Positions 18,501 through 27,600 of a DNA stretch of 64,000 bases are shown here, one piece after another. Below the pieces are notes generated by a model. The model did no database searches. It was not told the origin of the DNA and saw only the letters and a program-made list of their open reading frames with translations. The stretch spans positions 4,464,001 to 4,528,000 of the forward strand of contig NZ_CP113063.1 in NCBI RefSeq assembly GCF_026625785.1, in the 5' to 3' direction. Both the position numbers and the translations under genes were made by a program. The stretch's first letter is position 1. The number at the start of each line of letters is the position of its first letter. Source of the DNA: Gordonia sp. SL306. GTDB taxonomy: Bacteria; Actinomycetota; Actinomycetes; Mycobacteriales; Mycobacteriaceae.

Positions 18501-19831
18501 AGGTCGCGGAAACCGTGGACCCGCACCGCAACGCGTTCGACGTCGTGATCGTCGACGAGGCCAGTCAGGCCGACATCACCAGCTCGTTCCTGCTCTGGCT
18601 GGCCCCGCGGGTCATCGTCGTGGGCGATGACCGGCAGTGCGCGCCCACCGGGCTGTCGGGAACCACCCTCGACGACGCGTTTGCCAAACTCGACGCGCAT
18701 CTGCCCGACCTGCCGCACTATCTGCGGGACGGGCTCACGCCCCGGTCGAGCCTTTTCTCCCTGCTGCGCAGCCGATTCGGTCATCTGATCCGTCTTCGTG
18801 AGCATTTCCGGTCGATGCCCGAGATCATTGAGTTCTCGTCACGTCAGTTCTATTCGGGCGCCCCGCTCCTGCCGGTGCGCCAATTCGGTGCGGACCGGTT
18901 GCCGCCGCTGCGATCGGTCGCCGTCGACGACGGTGTCGCCACCGGTCAGGGGGCGTCGGTGGTGAACGAGAACGAGGCGGCGGCGATCGTCGCGGCGCTC
19001 ACCACCTGTCTGGACGACCCCGCCTACGACGGACTCGATTTCGGAGTCATCGCGTTACAGGGCACCAAGCAGGTGGACGAGATCTCCCGCAGGCTGCGTG
19101 CTGCCGTCAGCGAAGACGACTGGCGGTCGCGGCGTATCCGGGTGGGGACGCCGCCGGACTTCCAGGGCGATGAGCGGCACGTGGTGATGTTGTCCATGGT
19201 GGTGTCCGATCCGTCCGCGATCGCTCCACTGACGCGGGCCGAATCCCAGCGCCGGATCAATGTCGCTGCCTCGCGCGCAATGGATCAGATGTGGCTCTTC
19301 CACTCGATCGACCTCGAGGCGCTCAAGACGAACGATCTGAGGTACTCGCTGCTCGACTACGTCCGGGCCGGACAGGGGCCGACCAATCTGCCGATGCCGT
19401 CCGACGTCTCGGACACCGAGCGGCAGCAGCCGTTCTCCAGTCTCTTCGAGCAGCAGGTGTTCAACCGGCTCGCGGGCCGGGGCTACTACGTCGTGCCGTC
19501 GATGACCATCAACAACCGCGTGATCGATCTCGTGGTCACCGGATCCGACGCCCGGATGGCCGTCGAGTGCGATGGGGACTCGTTCCGGACCACCGGCGAG
19601 CAGGCCCGTTCGGACATGGAACGCGAACGCGAATTGCGTCGATGTGGTTGGTACTTCTGGCGAGTGCGGGAGTCCGAGTTCGAGCTCGACCCCGACCGTG
19701 CCCTCGACGGGCTGTGGGAGGTGCTCGATCGGCGCGGGGTGAAGCCGGGATCGATCACCTCCCTGTCGGTGGATGTGCCGGCGACATCCGATCATCGTTG
19801 GGACCCGATCGATCTCAGCGCGGGGGAGTGA
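15572..19831 (+). CDS. Superfamily 1 helicase with C-terminal restriction-endonuclease-like domain, 1419 aa
   Basis: A very large protein. An N-terminal region of about 300 residues is followed by a DNA2/Upf1-type SF1 helicase: Walker A G-P-P-G-T-G-K-T at about 324-331, a long middle insertion with coiled-coil-like charge patterns, Walker B V-I-V-D-E-A-S-Q near 990, and later motifs including a G-D-D-R-Q and V-A-A-S-R-A segment. The last 140 residues contain a PD-(D/E)XK-type nuclease (I-D-L-V-V and V-E-C-D-G around 1317-1336), resembling the Vsr/DUF559-like domain attached to such helicases. This architecture is common in defence or DNA-repair helicases. No partner other than the weak rhodanese gene is evident. 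Confidence 0.85.
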   Translation: MADGTDTAHIDRGHTDREHTDPGQTDQADQVVRLLGYLRELVRSRSEAVSDVEQHPGLVWVGKSTDVPIRVGAVAGQAVIELAPDSQGYDAVSRLIDELHDSPETLELVLANALVTVRDVESEGDPRIREHLVTQQVVADRDDDTAAIRVTIGTGATPMMHDTYLLAPIDGVDLAAAVKVRGKVSELVSPVGTQVTELVDTWLQQVRDDSATVSLSVDMRPALVLRRRGVTAALAFYDAILAELRETAGTENDPDRPGRGEVPIGLAQLVAPIEAPERLAALTRSGALPAEDLVRDALYPLPANVEQRDVLAQLGVDSGVVVEGPPGTGKTHTIANLTAALLAKGQRVLVTSEKAHALQVIRDMLPPELRGLAVSIADVGQDDFEATVSGVEAIAERKAGHQPRVVAAEIADLIDKREQAIRKRERVLRELWTARESETEVHEWVAGDYRGTAAEVVRQCNDDKDQYDWLPGPVEGALPPLDAGEFEELLDLLRTTAGATTRLGQRLPDLADHLPDSADLEQICERIGRRPHEPMVGSGSLLSILSGVDSRRLVRIKDVCDHLAVSAGEVASFPPLVADMADRLLAGQAAHLWSRVTTLSPIIGEAAERDRAIGAHVVGTEGARPGNSSIFRAAADHLAAGGRWRGRLLRSAEQRAVEESGVRATVDGVEATDEQSLRLVADHLSVFDAVQQVQKVLADLHVPVDNSGSRSAQLNSLVRLDNQLAWISELLAGRDQLVRELEAISPGGPRPRSVAEVTEVAVQAGVIAATNDAVLAEHELAECAYKLSAEVDRGPSPEGDALVAALAKADAQAIKSARRDWSAARGELEAQTALDLYTLRLRNKAPEFYRLLCDTAHDDSWHGRLRDVGAAWSWRRAQTWALERSDPTLETRLQAELDEHEADIAQFTARLTAAYAWRECLDRMSVAQVQALQSYRDHMINLGKGSGKHANRFRAAARAAMEHAQGAVPAWIMSISQVAETVDPHRNAFDVVIVDEASQADITSSFLLWLAPRVIVVGDDRQCAPTGLSGTTLDDAFAKLDAHLPDLPHYLRDGLTPRSSLFSLLRSRFGHLIRLREHFRSMPEIIEFSSRQFYSGAPLLPVRQFGADRLPPLRSVAVDDGVATGQGASVVNENEAAAIVAALTTCLDDPAYDGLDFGVIALQGTKQVDEISRRLRAAVSEDDWRSRRIRVGTPPDFQGDERHVVMLSMVVSDPSAIAPLTRAESQRRINVAASRAMDQMWLFHSIDLEALKTNDLRYSLLDYVRAGQGPTNLPMPSDVSDTERQQPFSSLFEQQVFNRLAGRGYYVVPSMTINNRVIDLVVTGSDARMAVECDGDSFRTTGEQARSDMERERELRRCGWYFWRVRESEFELDPDRALDGLWEVLDRRGVKPGSITSLSVDVPATSDHRWDPIDLSAGE

Positions 19832-19852
19832 GACGGCGCGGGACCCTGATCG

Positions 19853-20683
19853 TCAGTCGGTGGGTCGGACCGCGGTGACCAACGCGGGCAGGCCGATCGC
19901 GGCCGACGTTCGGATGCTGTGGGTGACTTCGCGGCTCAACGCCGAAGGCTCCGGATTGAACTCGATGACCGGGGTGCCGGCGACGATTGCCCGCTCGGGG
20001 AGTTCGGCAGCCGGATAGACGATGCCACTGGTTCCGACCACGAGTACGACATCGCTTGCGGCAAAGACGTTCTCGGCGGTCTTCCACGCGTCGGTCGGCA
20101 GCGGCTCGCCGAACCAGACGACACCGGGACGGATCGCGGACAGGCAGACCGGACATGTGGGCGGTTCCACGCGCACCTCGTGCACGGCCAGCTCCGGGTC
20201 GGCGCCGGTGCCGTGATACGGCCGCCCGCAATGGCTGCAGCGCGGAGCGAACAGGCTGCCGTGCAGGTGACTCACCACGTCGCTGCCTGCCCGCTCATGG
20301 AGATCGTCGACGTTCTGGGTCACCACCATCACCGCACGATCACGAGCCAGTTCGACGAGCGCGCGGTGCCCGGCGTTGGGCTGGGCGTCACGAATCATCC
20401 GGGCTCGCCACTGATACCACCCCCACACGAGCGCGGGATCGGCCGCCCAGGCCTCCGGCGTCGCCAGCTGCGCGGGATCGAACTCCTGCCACAGCCCGGT
20501 CTCGGCATCGCGAAAGGTGGCGATGCCGCTCTCGGCGGACATCCCGGCGCCGGTGAACACCGTGATCCATTCGGCCCGCCGAACCGCCTCGACCACCTCA
20601 CCGGGCAGGTCGGGATCGATTGCGGATGCCGACGACGTCGACCGCGTGGTCGGCGGCGTTGGCGATTCGTCGCGCTCGCTCAT
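19853..20683 (-). CDS. Sir2 family NAD-dependent deacylase, class III (SIRT5-like)
   Basis: A 276-residue sirtuin. G-A-G-M-S-A-E-S-G-I at 45-54 binds NAD, Q-N-V-D at 123-126 is catalytic, and His141 is the general base. Zinc cysteines are at 149, 152, 177 and 180. Tyr90 and Arg93 (Y-Q-W-R) are the pair that marks class III enzymes, which prefer succinyl- or malonyl-lysine over acetyl-lysine. The ATG overlaps the stop of the HIT gene as ATGA, so the two are coupled. Confidence 0.9.
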   Translation of the reverse strand: MSERDESPTPPTTRSTSSASAIDPDLPGEVVEAVRRAEWITVFTGAGMSAESGIATFRDAETGLWQEFDPAQLATPEAWAADPALVWGWYQWRARMIRDAQPNAGHRALVELARDRAVMVVTQNVDDLHERAGSDVVSHLHGSLFAPRCSHCGRPYHGTGADPELAVHEVRVEPPTCPVCLSAIRPGVVWFGEPLPTDAWKTAENVFAASDVVLVVGTSGIVYPAAELPERAIVAGTPVIEFNPEPSALSREVTHSIRTSAAIGLPALVTAVRPTD

Positions 20684-21108
20684 CGGTGATCCGGTTCCAG
20701 CGCCACCCGGAGCAGGTCGGCGGTCTGGTCAGGGTCGGGGTCGCGGCGTACCACCAGCCCTTTGGCGAAGCTCAGCTTGTCTCCGTTGTGGCGGGGTACG
20801 ACGTGCAGATGTGTGTGGAACACGGTCTGGAAGGCGGCCCGACCGTCGTTGACGACCAGATTGACGCCGTCGGCGCCCAGCGCGCCTGACTTCATCGCGG
20901 CGGCCACCCGTTGACCGGCGGCGAAGAGGCGGCCGCCCATCTCGGGGTCGAGGTCGGCGAGCCCGGACGAGTGCTCGCGCGGGACGAGCAGCGTGTGGCC
21001 GCGGGTGACCGGGCGGATGTCGAGGAAGCCGACGACGTCGTCGTCGCGGTAGACCGTCCGAGCGGGCGCCCGCCCGCCGACGATGTCGCAGAACACGCAC
21101 GTTGCCAT
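20680..21108 (-). CDS. HIT family nucleotide-binding protein
   Basis: A 142-residue histidine-triad protein. The triad H-T-H-L-H at residues 98-102 carries the catalytic His, and N-terminal Cys4/Cys7 could join a zinc site. HIT proteins hydrolyse nucleoside phosphoramidates or dinucleotide polyphosphates. The ATG at 21108 has AGGG about 8 bases upstream; a GTG three codons earlier is possible. The next gene, a sirtuin, overlaps it by 4 bases. Confidence 0.88.
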   Translation of the reverse strand: MATCVFCDIVGGRAPARTVYRDDDVVGFLDIRPVTRGHTLLVPREHSSGLADLDPEMGGRLFAAGQRVAAAMKSGALGADGVNLVVNDGRAAFQTVFHTHLHVVPRHNGDKLSFAKGLVVRRDPDPDQTADLLRVALEPDHR

Positions 21109-21649
21109 GTCGAGCACCCTACGTTTCCGGACGCGGGCCGTCGCGATCGGTGGCGACCGGTGACCGTCCTGGATCGAGAGTGCAGCATGTCACATAACGA
21201 TTGGATAACGGATCGACGCGACTTCCGGAGGCCCCGAACGAGCGCTCGGAAACAATCCGTGATCAGGGGCGATCCGGGGGTGTTCGGTTGAGGGTTCGGT
21301 GCACACATGTGTTACTCGCGGGGTTACCCACGGGTATACCCGCGGGTCGATGTCAAACATGAGGAAAGCCTCATTTTCGTGTGTCATCATTGGGACACGT
21401 TCACGCCGACGATGACTCATAGGTGAGTCTCACGTGCAACCAAAAGTGTTGCGCGGCAGGTGTGTTCATCCAGTGTGCCACAGCGCAACACGGATAAGTG
21501 CAGCGCAGCACCGAAAAGTCCAGGCCACCGTACCGACAGACCTCAGCGGGTGATTTCTGTGCCCGCGGCTCAGCCAACGACGACAAGCCATTGACTACCC
21601 GCGACACGAGCACCCCCGCCACAGCAGTGTCGAGACAAGAGGAGAACCC
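21109..21649. other. Regulatory spacer before fas, no gene seen
   Basis: A 541-base stretch between the HIT gene and fas. I see no credible coding region. It is less GC-rich than its surroundings in parts. It holds the triple 12-bp repeat at 21313-21348 and, in its last part, should contain the fas promoter and leader; an AGGAGAA ribosome site sits directly before the fas GTG. Confidence 0.6.
21313..21348. promoter_or_regulatory. Three abutting 12-bp palindrome-like units, candidate FasR operator
   Basis: Three consecutive 12-base units (21313-21324, 21325-21336, 21337-21348) follow the pattern TACCC-N2-GGGTA; the middle and right units are near-perfect palindromes. They lie about 300 bases upstream of fas. 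In mycobacteria the TetR regulator FasR activates fas-acpS through inverted repeats in this promoter, so a similar role is likely here, though the factor is not shown. Confidence 0.55.
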
Positions 21650-24600
21650 GTGACCGTCGACCAATTCCGTTCAGGAGCACAGGGCGCCGCGCACTCGGAC
21701 CGCCCGACCACGACGCTGATCGACCGTCTCATCGACGGCGAGCCGTATGCGATCAGTTTCGGTGGACAGGGTTCGCCCTGGCTGCCCACCCTGGCCGAAC
21801 TGGTCGTCGACGCCGACCTCGAGCATCGGATCGGGAAGATCGTCGCCGCTGCCGAGCGCATCATCGATCCGGTCGCCGCCCAGCTCACCATCGCGGTGGT
21901 GGACGGTTTCCACCCGCTGACCTGGGTTCGGGCCCTCGATGCCGAAGAGCCGGTGCCCGGTGAGACAGAGCTCGCTGACTTCACGCTGTCGGGTCCGGGC
22001 GTACTCCTGACCCAACTGGCCGCCGTCGAAGCGCTGAAGAAGCAGGGCCTCGACACCACCGCCATCACGCCGACTGCCGTCATCGGGCACTCGCAGGGAT
22101 CCATCGCCACCCACGCGATCGGCGCCGACGGCCAGGCCGCAGAGTCCGGCCAGGGGCTGCTGCTGGCGATCGCACACCTCATCGGCGCCGCCGGCACCCT
22201 CGTCGCACGTCGTCGCGGATTGGCGACCACCACCGACGGCACCCCCATGCTCGCCATCAGCGGTGCCGTGCCCGCACGCATCGAGGCGATCCTCGCCGAA
22301 TACCGCGCCGGTCTGAGCGAGTCCGAGCTGGCCTCGGCCCCCGTCGTCGCGATCCGCAACGGCCGTCGCGCCGTCGCCCTCTCCGGTGCACCTCGCCATC
22401 TCGCCGCGTTCGCGGCGCTCTGCGAGCGCATCGCGGCCGCCGAGACCGACGAGCGCAAGCGCAAGGTCGCGGGTGGGGCGCCGTTCGCGCCCAAGTTCGA
22501 TCACCTGAACGTCAGCGTCGCCTTCCATCACCCGACCATGGCCGAGGCCGTCGACCTGGTCGCGGAGTGGGCCGACGAGTGCGGGATCGATCGCGACACC
22601 GCGATCGGCCACGCCAAGTCCATCCTGGTCGATCCCGTCGACTGGGTCGCGACGGTCGACGAGGTCGTCGATGCCGGCGCCAAATGGATCCTCGACTTCG
22701 GGCCCGGCGACCTCGCCACCCGCCTCACCTCATCGCTGGTCCGCGGTCAGGGCGTCGGTCTGGTGTCGCCTGCGCTGCGCGTGGGTCAGCGGAACCTGTT
22801 CAGCCCGGGCGGAATCCCCGAGGTCGCCCGGCCCTGGACGCAGTTCGCCCCGCAGCTCGTCGAGCTGCCCGACGGCCGCAAGGTCGTCGATACCGCATTC
22901 ACCCGGCTGACCGGTCGTTCACCGATGCTGCTGGCAGGCATGACCCCGACCACCGTCGACCCCGCCATCGTCGCTGCGGCCGCCAACGCCGGACACTGGG
23001 CCGAGCTCGCCGGTGGTGGGCAGGTCACCGAGCAGATCTTTGCCGACAACGTCGCACGCATGACCGATCTCCTCGAGGACGGCCGGCAGGCACAGTTCAA
23101 CGCGCTGTTCCTCGACCCCTATCTGTGGAAGCTGCAGCTCGGCGGCAAGCGCCTCGTGCAGAAGGCCCGCGCCCAGGGGGCCCCGATCGACGGTGTCGTC
23201 GTGTCCGCGGGCATTCCCGAACTCGAGGACGCTGTCGCGCTCGTCGACGAGTTCGTCGAGGCAGGCCTCCGCTTCGTCGCCTTCAAGCCCGGCACCGTCG
23301 AGCAGATCCGCGCAGTGGTCCGCATCGCCGCCGAGGTGCCCCATCACCCGGTCATCGTCCAGATCGAGGGCGGCCGCGCGGGTGGCCACCACTCGTGGGA
23401 GGACCTCGACGATCTGTTGCTGGGCACCTACAGCGAACTACGGGCCCGCAACAACGTCGTGATCTGTGTCGGTGGCGGCATCGGTACCCCGGAACGGGCG
23501 AGCGAATACCTCACCGGCGCATGGTCGTCGGTCTACGGCTACCCGTCGATGCCGCTCGACGGCATCCTGGTCGGTACCGCCGCGATGGCCACCAAGGAGG
23601 CCACCACCGCCCCCGAGGTCAAGCAGCTGCTGGTGGACACGGTCGGCTGTGACGACTGGATCGGGGCCGGGCACGCGACCGCAGGCATGGCGTCCGGGCG
23701 TAGCCAGCTCGGTGCCGACATCCACGAGATCGACAACACCGCGTCGCGCTGCGGTCGCCTGCTCGACGAGGTCGCCGGTGACGGCGACGCCGTCGCCGAC
23801 CGCCGCGACGAGATCATCGCCGCCATGGCCGACACCGCCAAGCCGTACTTCGGCGACGTCGCCGATATGACCTACCGGGCATGGCTGGACCGCTACGCGA
23901 CCCTCGCCGTCGGCGACGGGCGGTCCGATCAGCTGCCCTGGGCCGACATCACCTGGCAGCAGCGGTTCACCGATATGCTCCAGCGCACCGAGGCCCGGAT
24001 GAGTCCCGTCGATTCGGGGGAGATCCCGACGATGTTCGCCGGGTCCGGCAGCACCGACGATCCCCACTCCGCGATCGATGCACTCGGCAGCGTCTACCCG
24101 GAGATCGAGACCGACGTCCTGCATCCCGCCGACGTCGCGTTCTTCCTCGAGCTCTGCCGCACCCCCGGCAAGCCGGTCAACTTCGTGCCCGTCATCGACA
24201 AGGACGTGCGCCGCTGGTGGCGCAGTGACTCGCTGTGGCAGGCCCACGATGAGCGCTACCCGGCCGATGCGGTGTGCATCATCCCCGGTCCGGTGGCCGT
24301 CTCCGGCATCACCCGCGTCGATGAGCCGGTCGGCGAGCTGCTCGACCGGTTCGAGGCTCAGGTCGTGAACGATCTGCGCGACGCCGGCACGGACTCCGTC
24401 GCCGTCGACACCCGCAAGCGTGCCGGTCTGGTGGACGGCGACGGCACCATCGTGGCCGTGCTCGAAGCCGACGACGTCGACTGGGTCGGGCGCATGGTGC
24501 CCAATCCCATTGCGCTGCTGGGCGACCGCGATCGCTGGACGCTCGTGGACCCGGATCGTGCCGAGCACGAGCCGACGGGTTCGGTGCTCGAGCACGTGGC

Positions 24601-27600
24601 CGAGGATCGTTACGACCTGGTGACGCCCATCTCGGGTTCCTCGGTCCGGATTCCGCTGCACATCGACGCCGGTCTGCTCGACGGCGGCAACCCGCGGGTC
24701 GGGATCGACGAGGCCGCGCAGGCCATGCGTGAGATCCTGACCGTCGCCGCCGGTGGCGAACTCGCGACCGTCGAGGACGGCGTCGCGGTCACCACCGTGT
24801 CGTGGGACCCGGACAGCGTTGCCGACCACGCCGCGGTGACCGGCTACACCCTGCCTGCCAACCTGCGTCCGACGACCCCGACCGAACCGTTCGGCTTCGC
24901 GGTCCCCGACACCCTCGTCGGCGCGAGTTGGCCCAGCGTCTTCAGCCTCATCGGTGCCGCCCGGACCGAATCAGGGGCTCCCGTCGTCGAGGGTCTGCTG
25001 GACCTGGTCCACCTCGACCATGCCGTCGAGCTGGTCGGCGAGATCCCTGCCACCACAGCAGAACTGACCGTCACCGCGCGGTCCGGCGCGGTGTACGACT
25101 CCGAGGTCGGCCGCGTGGTCGAGGTCGGTGTCGAGGTGGCAGGCCCGACCGGTCCGATCGCCACGATGACCGAGCGGTTCGCCATCCGCGGACGCCTTGG
25201 TTCGGCGGAACTCGCCGACCCGGTCCGGGCCGGCGGCGCCTCCGACGACGAGCGGGCGGCCACTCGCAAGCTGCTCCGTTCCGCCACCATCACCGCACCG
25301 AGCCGGATGACCGGTTTCGCCGCGGTGTCCGGTGATCGCAACCCGATCCACACCGATGTCGCGGCCGCCAAACTGGCCGGGCTCGGCGACCCGATCGTGC
25401 ACGGCATGTGGCTGTCGGCAGCCGCCCAGCAGGTGGTCACCGCCACCGACAGCAAGCACCCGACCCCGTCGGCCCGCCCGTTGGTCGGCTGGACCGCCCG
25501 GTACCTGGGCATGGTGCGCACCGGCGACTCCATCTCGATCCGCGTCGACAGGGTCGGTCTCGATGCCGGCCGTGAGGTCGTCGAGGTCACCGCGAAGGTC
25601 GGCGACGACCTCGTGATGGCCGCCACCGGTCTGCTGGCCGCGCCGCGTACGGTCTACGCCTTCCCGGGCCAGGGCATCCAGAGCAAGGGCATGGGACTCG
25701 ACGCCCGGTCGCGGTCGAAGGCCGCACGGGAGATCTGGGATCGCGCCGACAAGCACACCCGCGACGCTCTGGGCTTCTCGATCCTGGCGGTGGTGCGCGA
25801 CAACCCGACCACCCTGGTCGCCAACGGCACCACCTACAACCATCCCGACGGAGTGCTCTACCTGACGCAGTTCACCCAGGTCGCCATGGCGACCCTGGGT
25901 GTCGCGCAGATCGCCGAGCTCAAGGAGGCGGGTGGTTTCGTCGAGAACGCCATCACCTGCGGTCACTCGGTGGGCGAGTACAACGCGCTCGCGGCGTGTG
26001 CCGGGGTGCTGCCGCTCGAGGCCGTGCTCGAGGTCGTGTTCCAGCGCGGTGAGGCCATGCATCACCTGGTCCCCCGAGATGACCTGGGCCGCAGTGACTA
26101 CCGCATGGCGGCGATCCGCCCGAGCCAGTTCGGTCTGGCCGATGCCGACGTCACCGGTTTCGTGACGGAGGTCGGAGAGTCGGTCGGCGAGTTCCTCGAG
26201 GTCGTGAACCTGAACCTGCTCGGCTCGCAGTATGCGATCGCCGGCACGGTCCGTGGCCTCGAACACCTCGAAGACGAGATCGAGCGTCGTCGCAACGAGT
26301 TCGGCGGCAAGAAGTCCTTCATCCTGGTGCCCGGTATCGACGTGCCGTTCCACTCCACGGTGTTGCGTGAAGGCGTGCCGGAATTCCGGTCCAAGCTCGA
26401 AGGCCTGCTGCCGGAACACATCGATCCGGAGATCCTGGTCGGTCACTACATCCCCAACCTCGTGCCCCGGCTGTTCACCCTCGATCGCTCCTTCATCGAG
26501 GAGATCGCCGCGCTGGTGCCGTCCGATCCGCTCGATGCCGTTCTGGCGGACTGGGATTCCTGGTCGGACAAGCCCGGACAGCTGGTTCGCGTCGTCCTCA
26601 TCGAGCTGCTGGCCTGGCAGTTCGCCAGCCCGGTCCGCTGGATCGAGACCCAGGAACTGTTGTTCGCCGGACCGTCGCGTGACGGCCTCGGGGTTCAGAG
26701 ATTCGTCGAGATCGGCCTGAAGGGCGCCCCGACCCTCGCCGGACTCGCCACCAACACCCTCAAGCTCGACGACTACGCCGCGGCGACCACCGAGGTGGCC
26801 AACGTCGAACGCGATTCCGATGTGATCCTGGCCAAGGACTCCGGTCCCGAACCCGAGGACGAGGTCGACGAGGGTTCGCAGGCGCCGGCCGCCGAGGCCA
26901 CGGCAGCAGAGGCCGCGCCGACAGCTGCGCCTGCCGCCGCACCGGCACCGGCAGCAGCCGCATCAGGGCCCCGACCGGACGACATCTCGTTCGGGCCTGC
27001 CGACGCGGTGAAGTCCGTGATCGCGCTGTGGACCAAGATGCGGACCGATCAGATCGGCTCCGCGGACACCATCGAGGCGCTGTGCGACGGCGTCTCGTCA
27101 CGCCGCAACCAGCTCCTCCTCGACATCGGCGGCGAACTCGGACTGGGAGCCATCGACGGTGCGGCCGAGGCCGACATGAACGCGCTGTCGTCGACGGTGG
27201 AGACGCTGGCACGCGGTTATCGCCCGCTGGGCCCGGTGCTCAGCGACGCCGTCGGCGACCAGGTCCGCAAGGTGCTCGGGCCCCTGGGCAAGCGGCAGTC
27301 CTACATCACCGATCGTGTTTCCAACGTGTGGCAGCTCGGACCCGGCTGGGGACTGCACGCCACGGTGGCGGTCGCCCTCGGTACCCGCGACGGCGCCAGC
27401 GTCCGCGGCGAGGATCTCGGTAACCTGCTCGACGGCGCGCTCGCCAACGCGGACGCGCTCGATGCCCTGATCGATCGTGCGGTCACCTCGGTCGGTGCGG
27501 AACGCGGTGTCGCCGTGGCCAAGCCGGCCGCCGAGAGTGGTGGCGGCGCAACGGTCGACGCGGCAGCGCTCGGTGAGTTCACCGAACAGATCACCGGTCG

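Noticed and set aside
21190..21420. A 76-codon minus-strand frame in the spacer upstream of fas.
   Set aside because: It runs through the triple operator-like repeat, has no ribosome site and poor codon bias.
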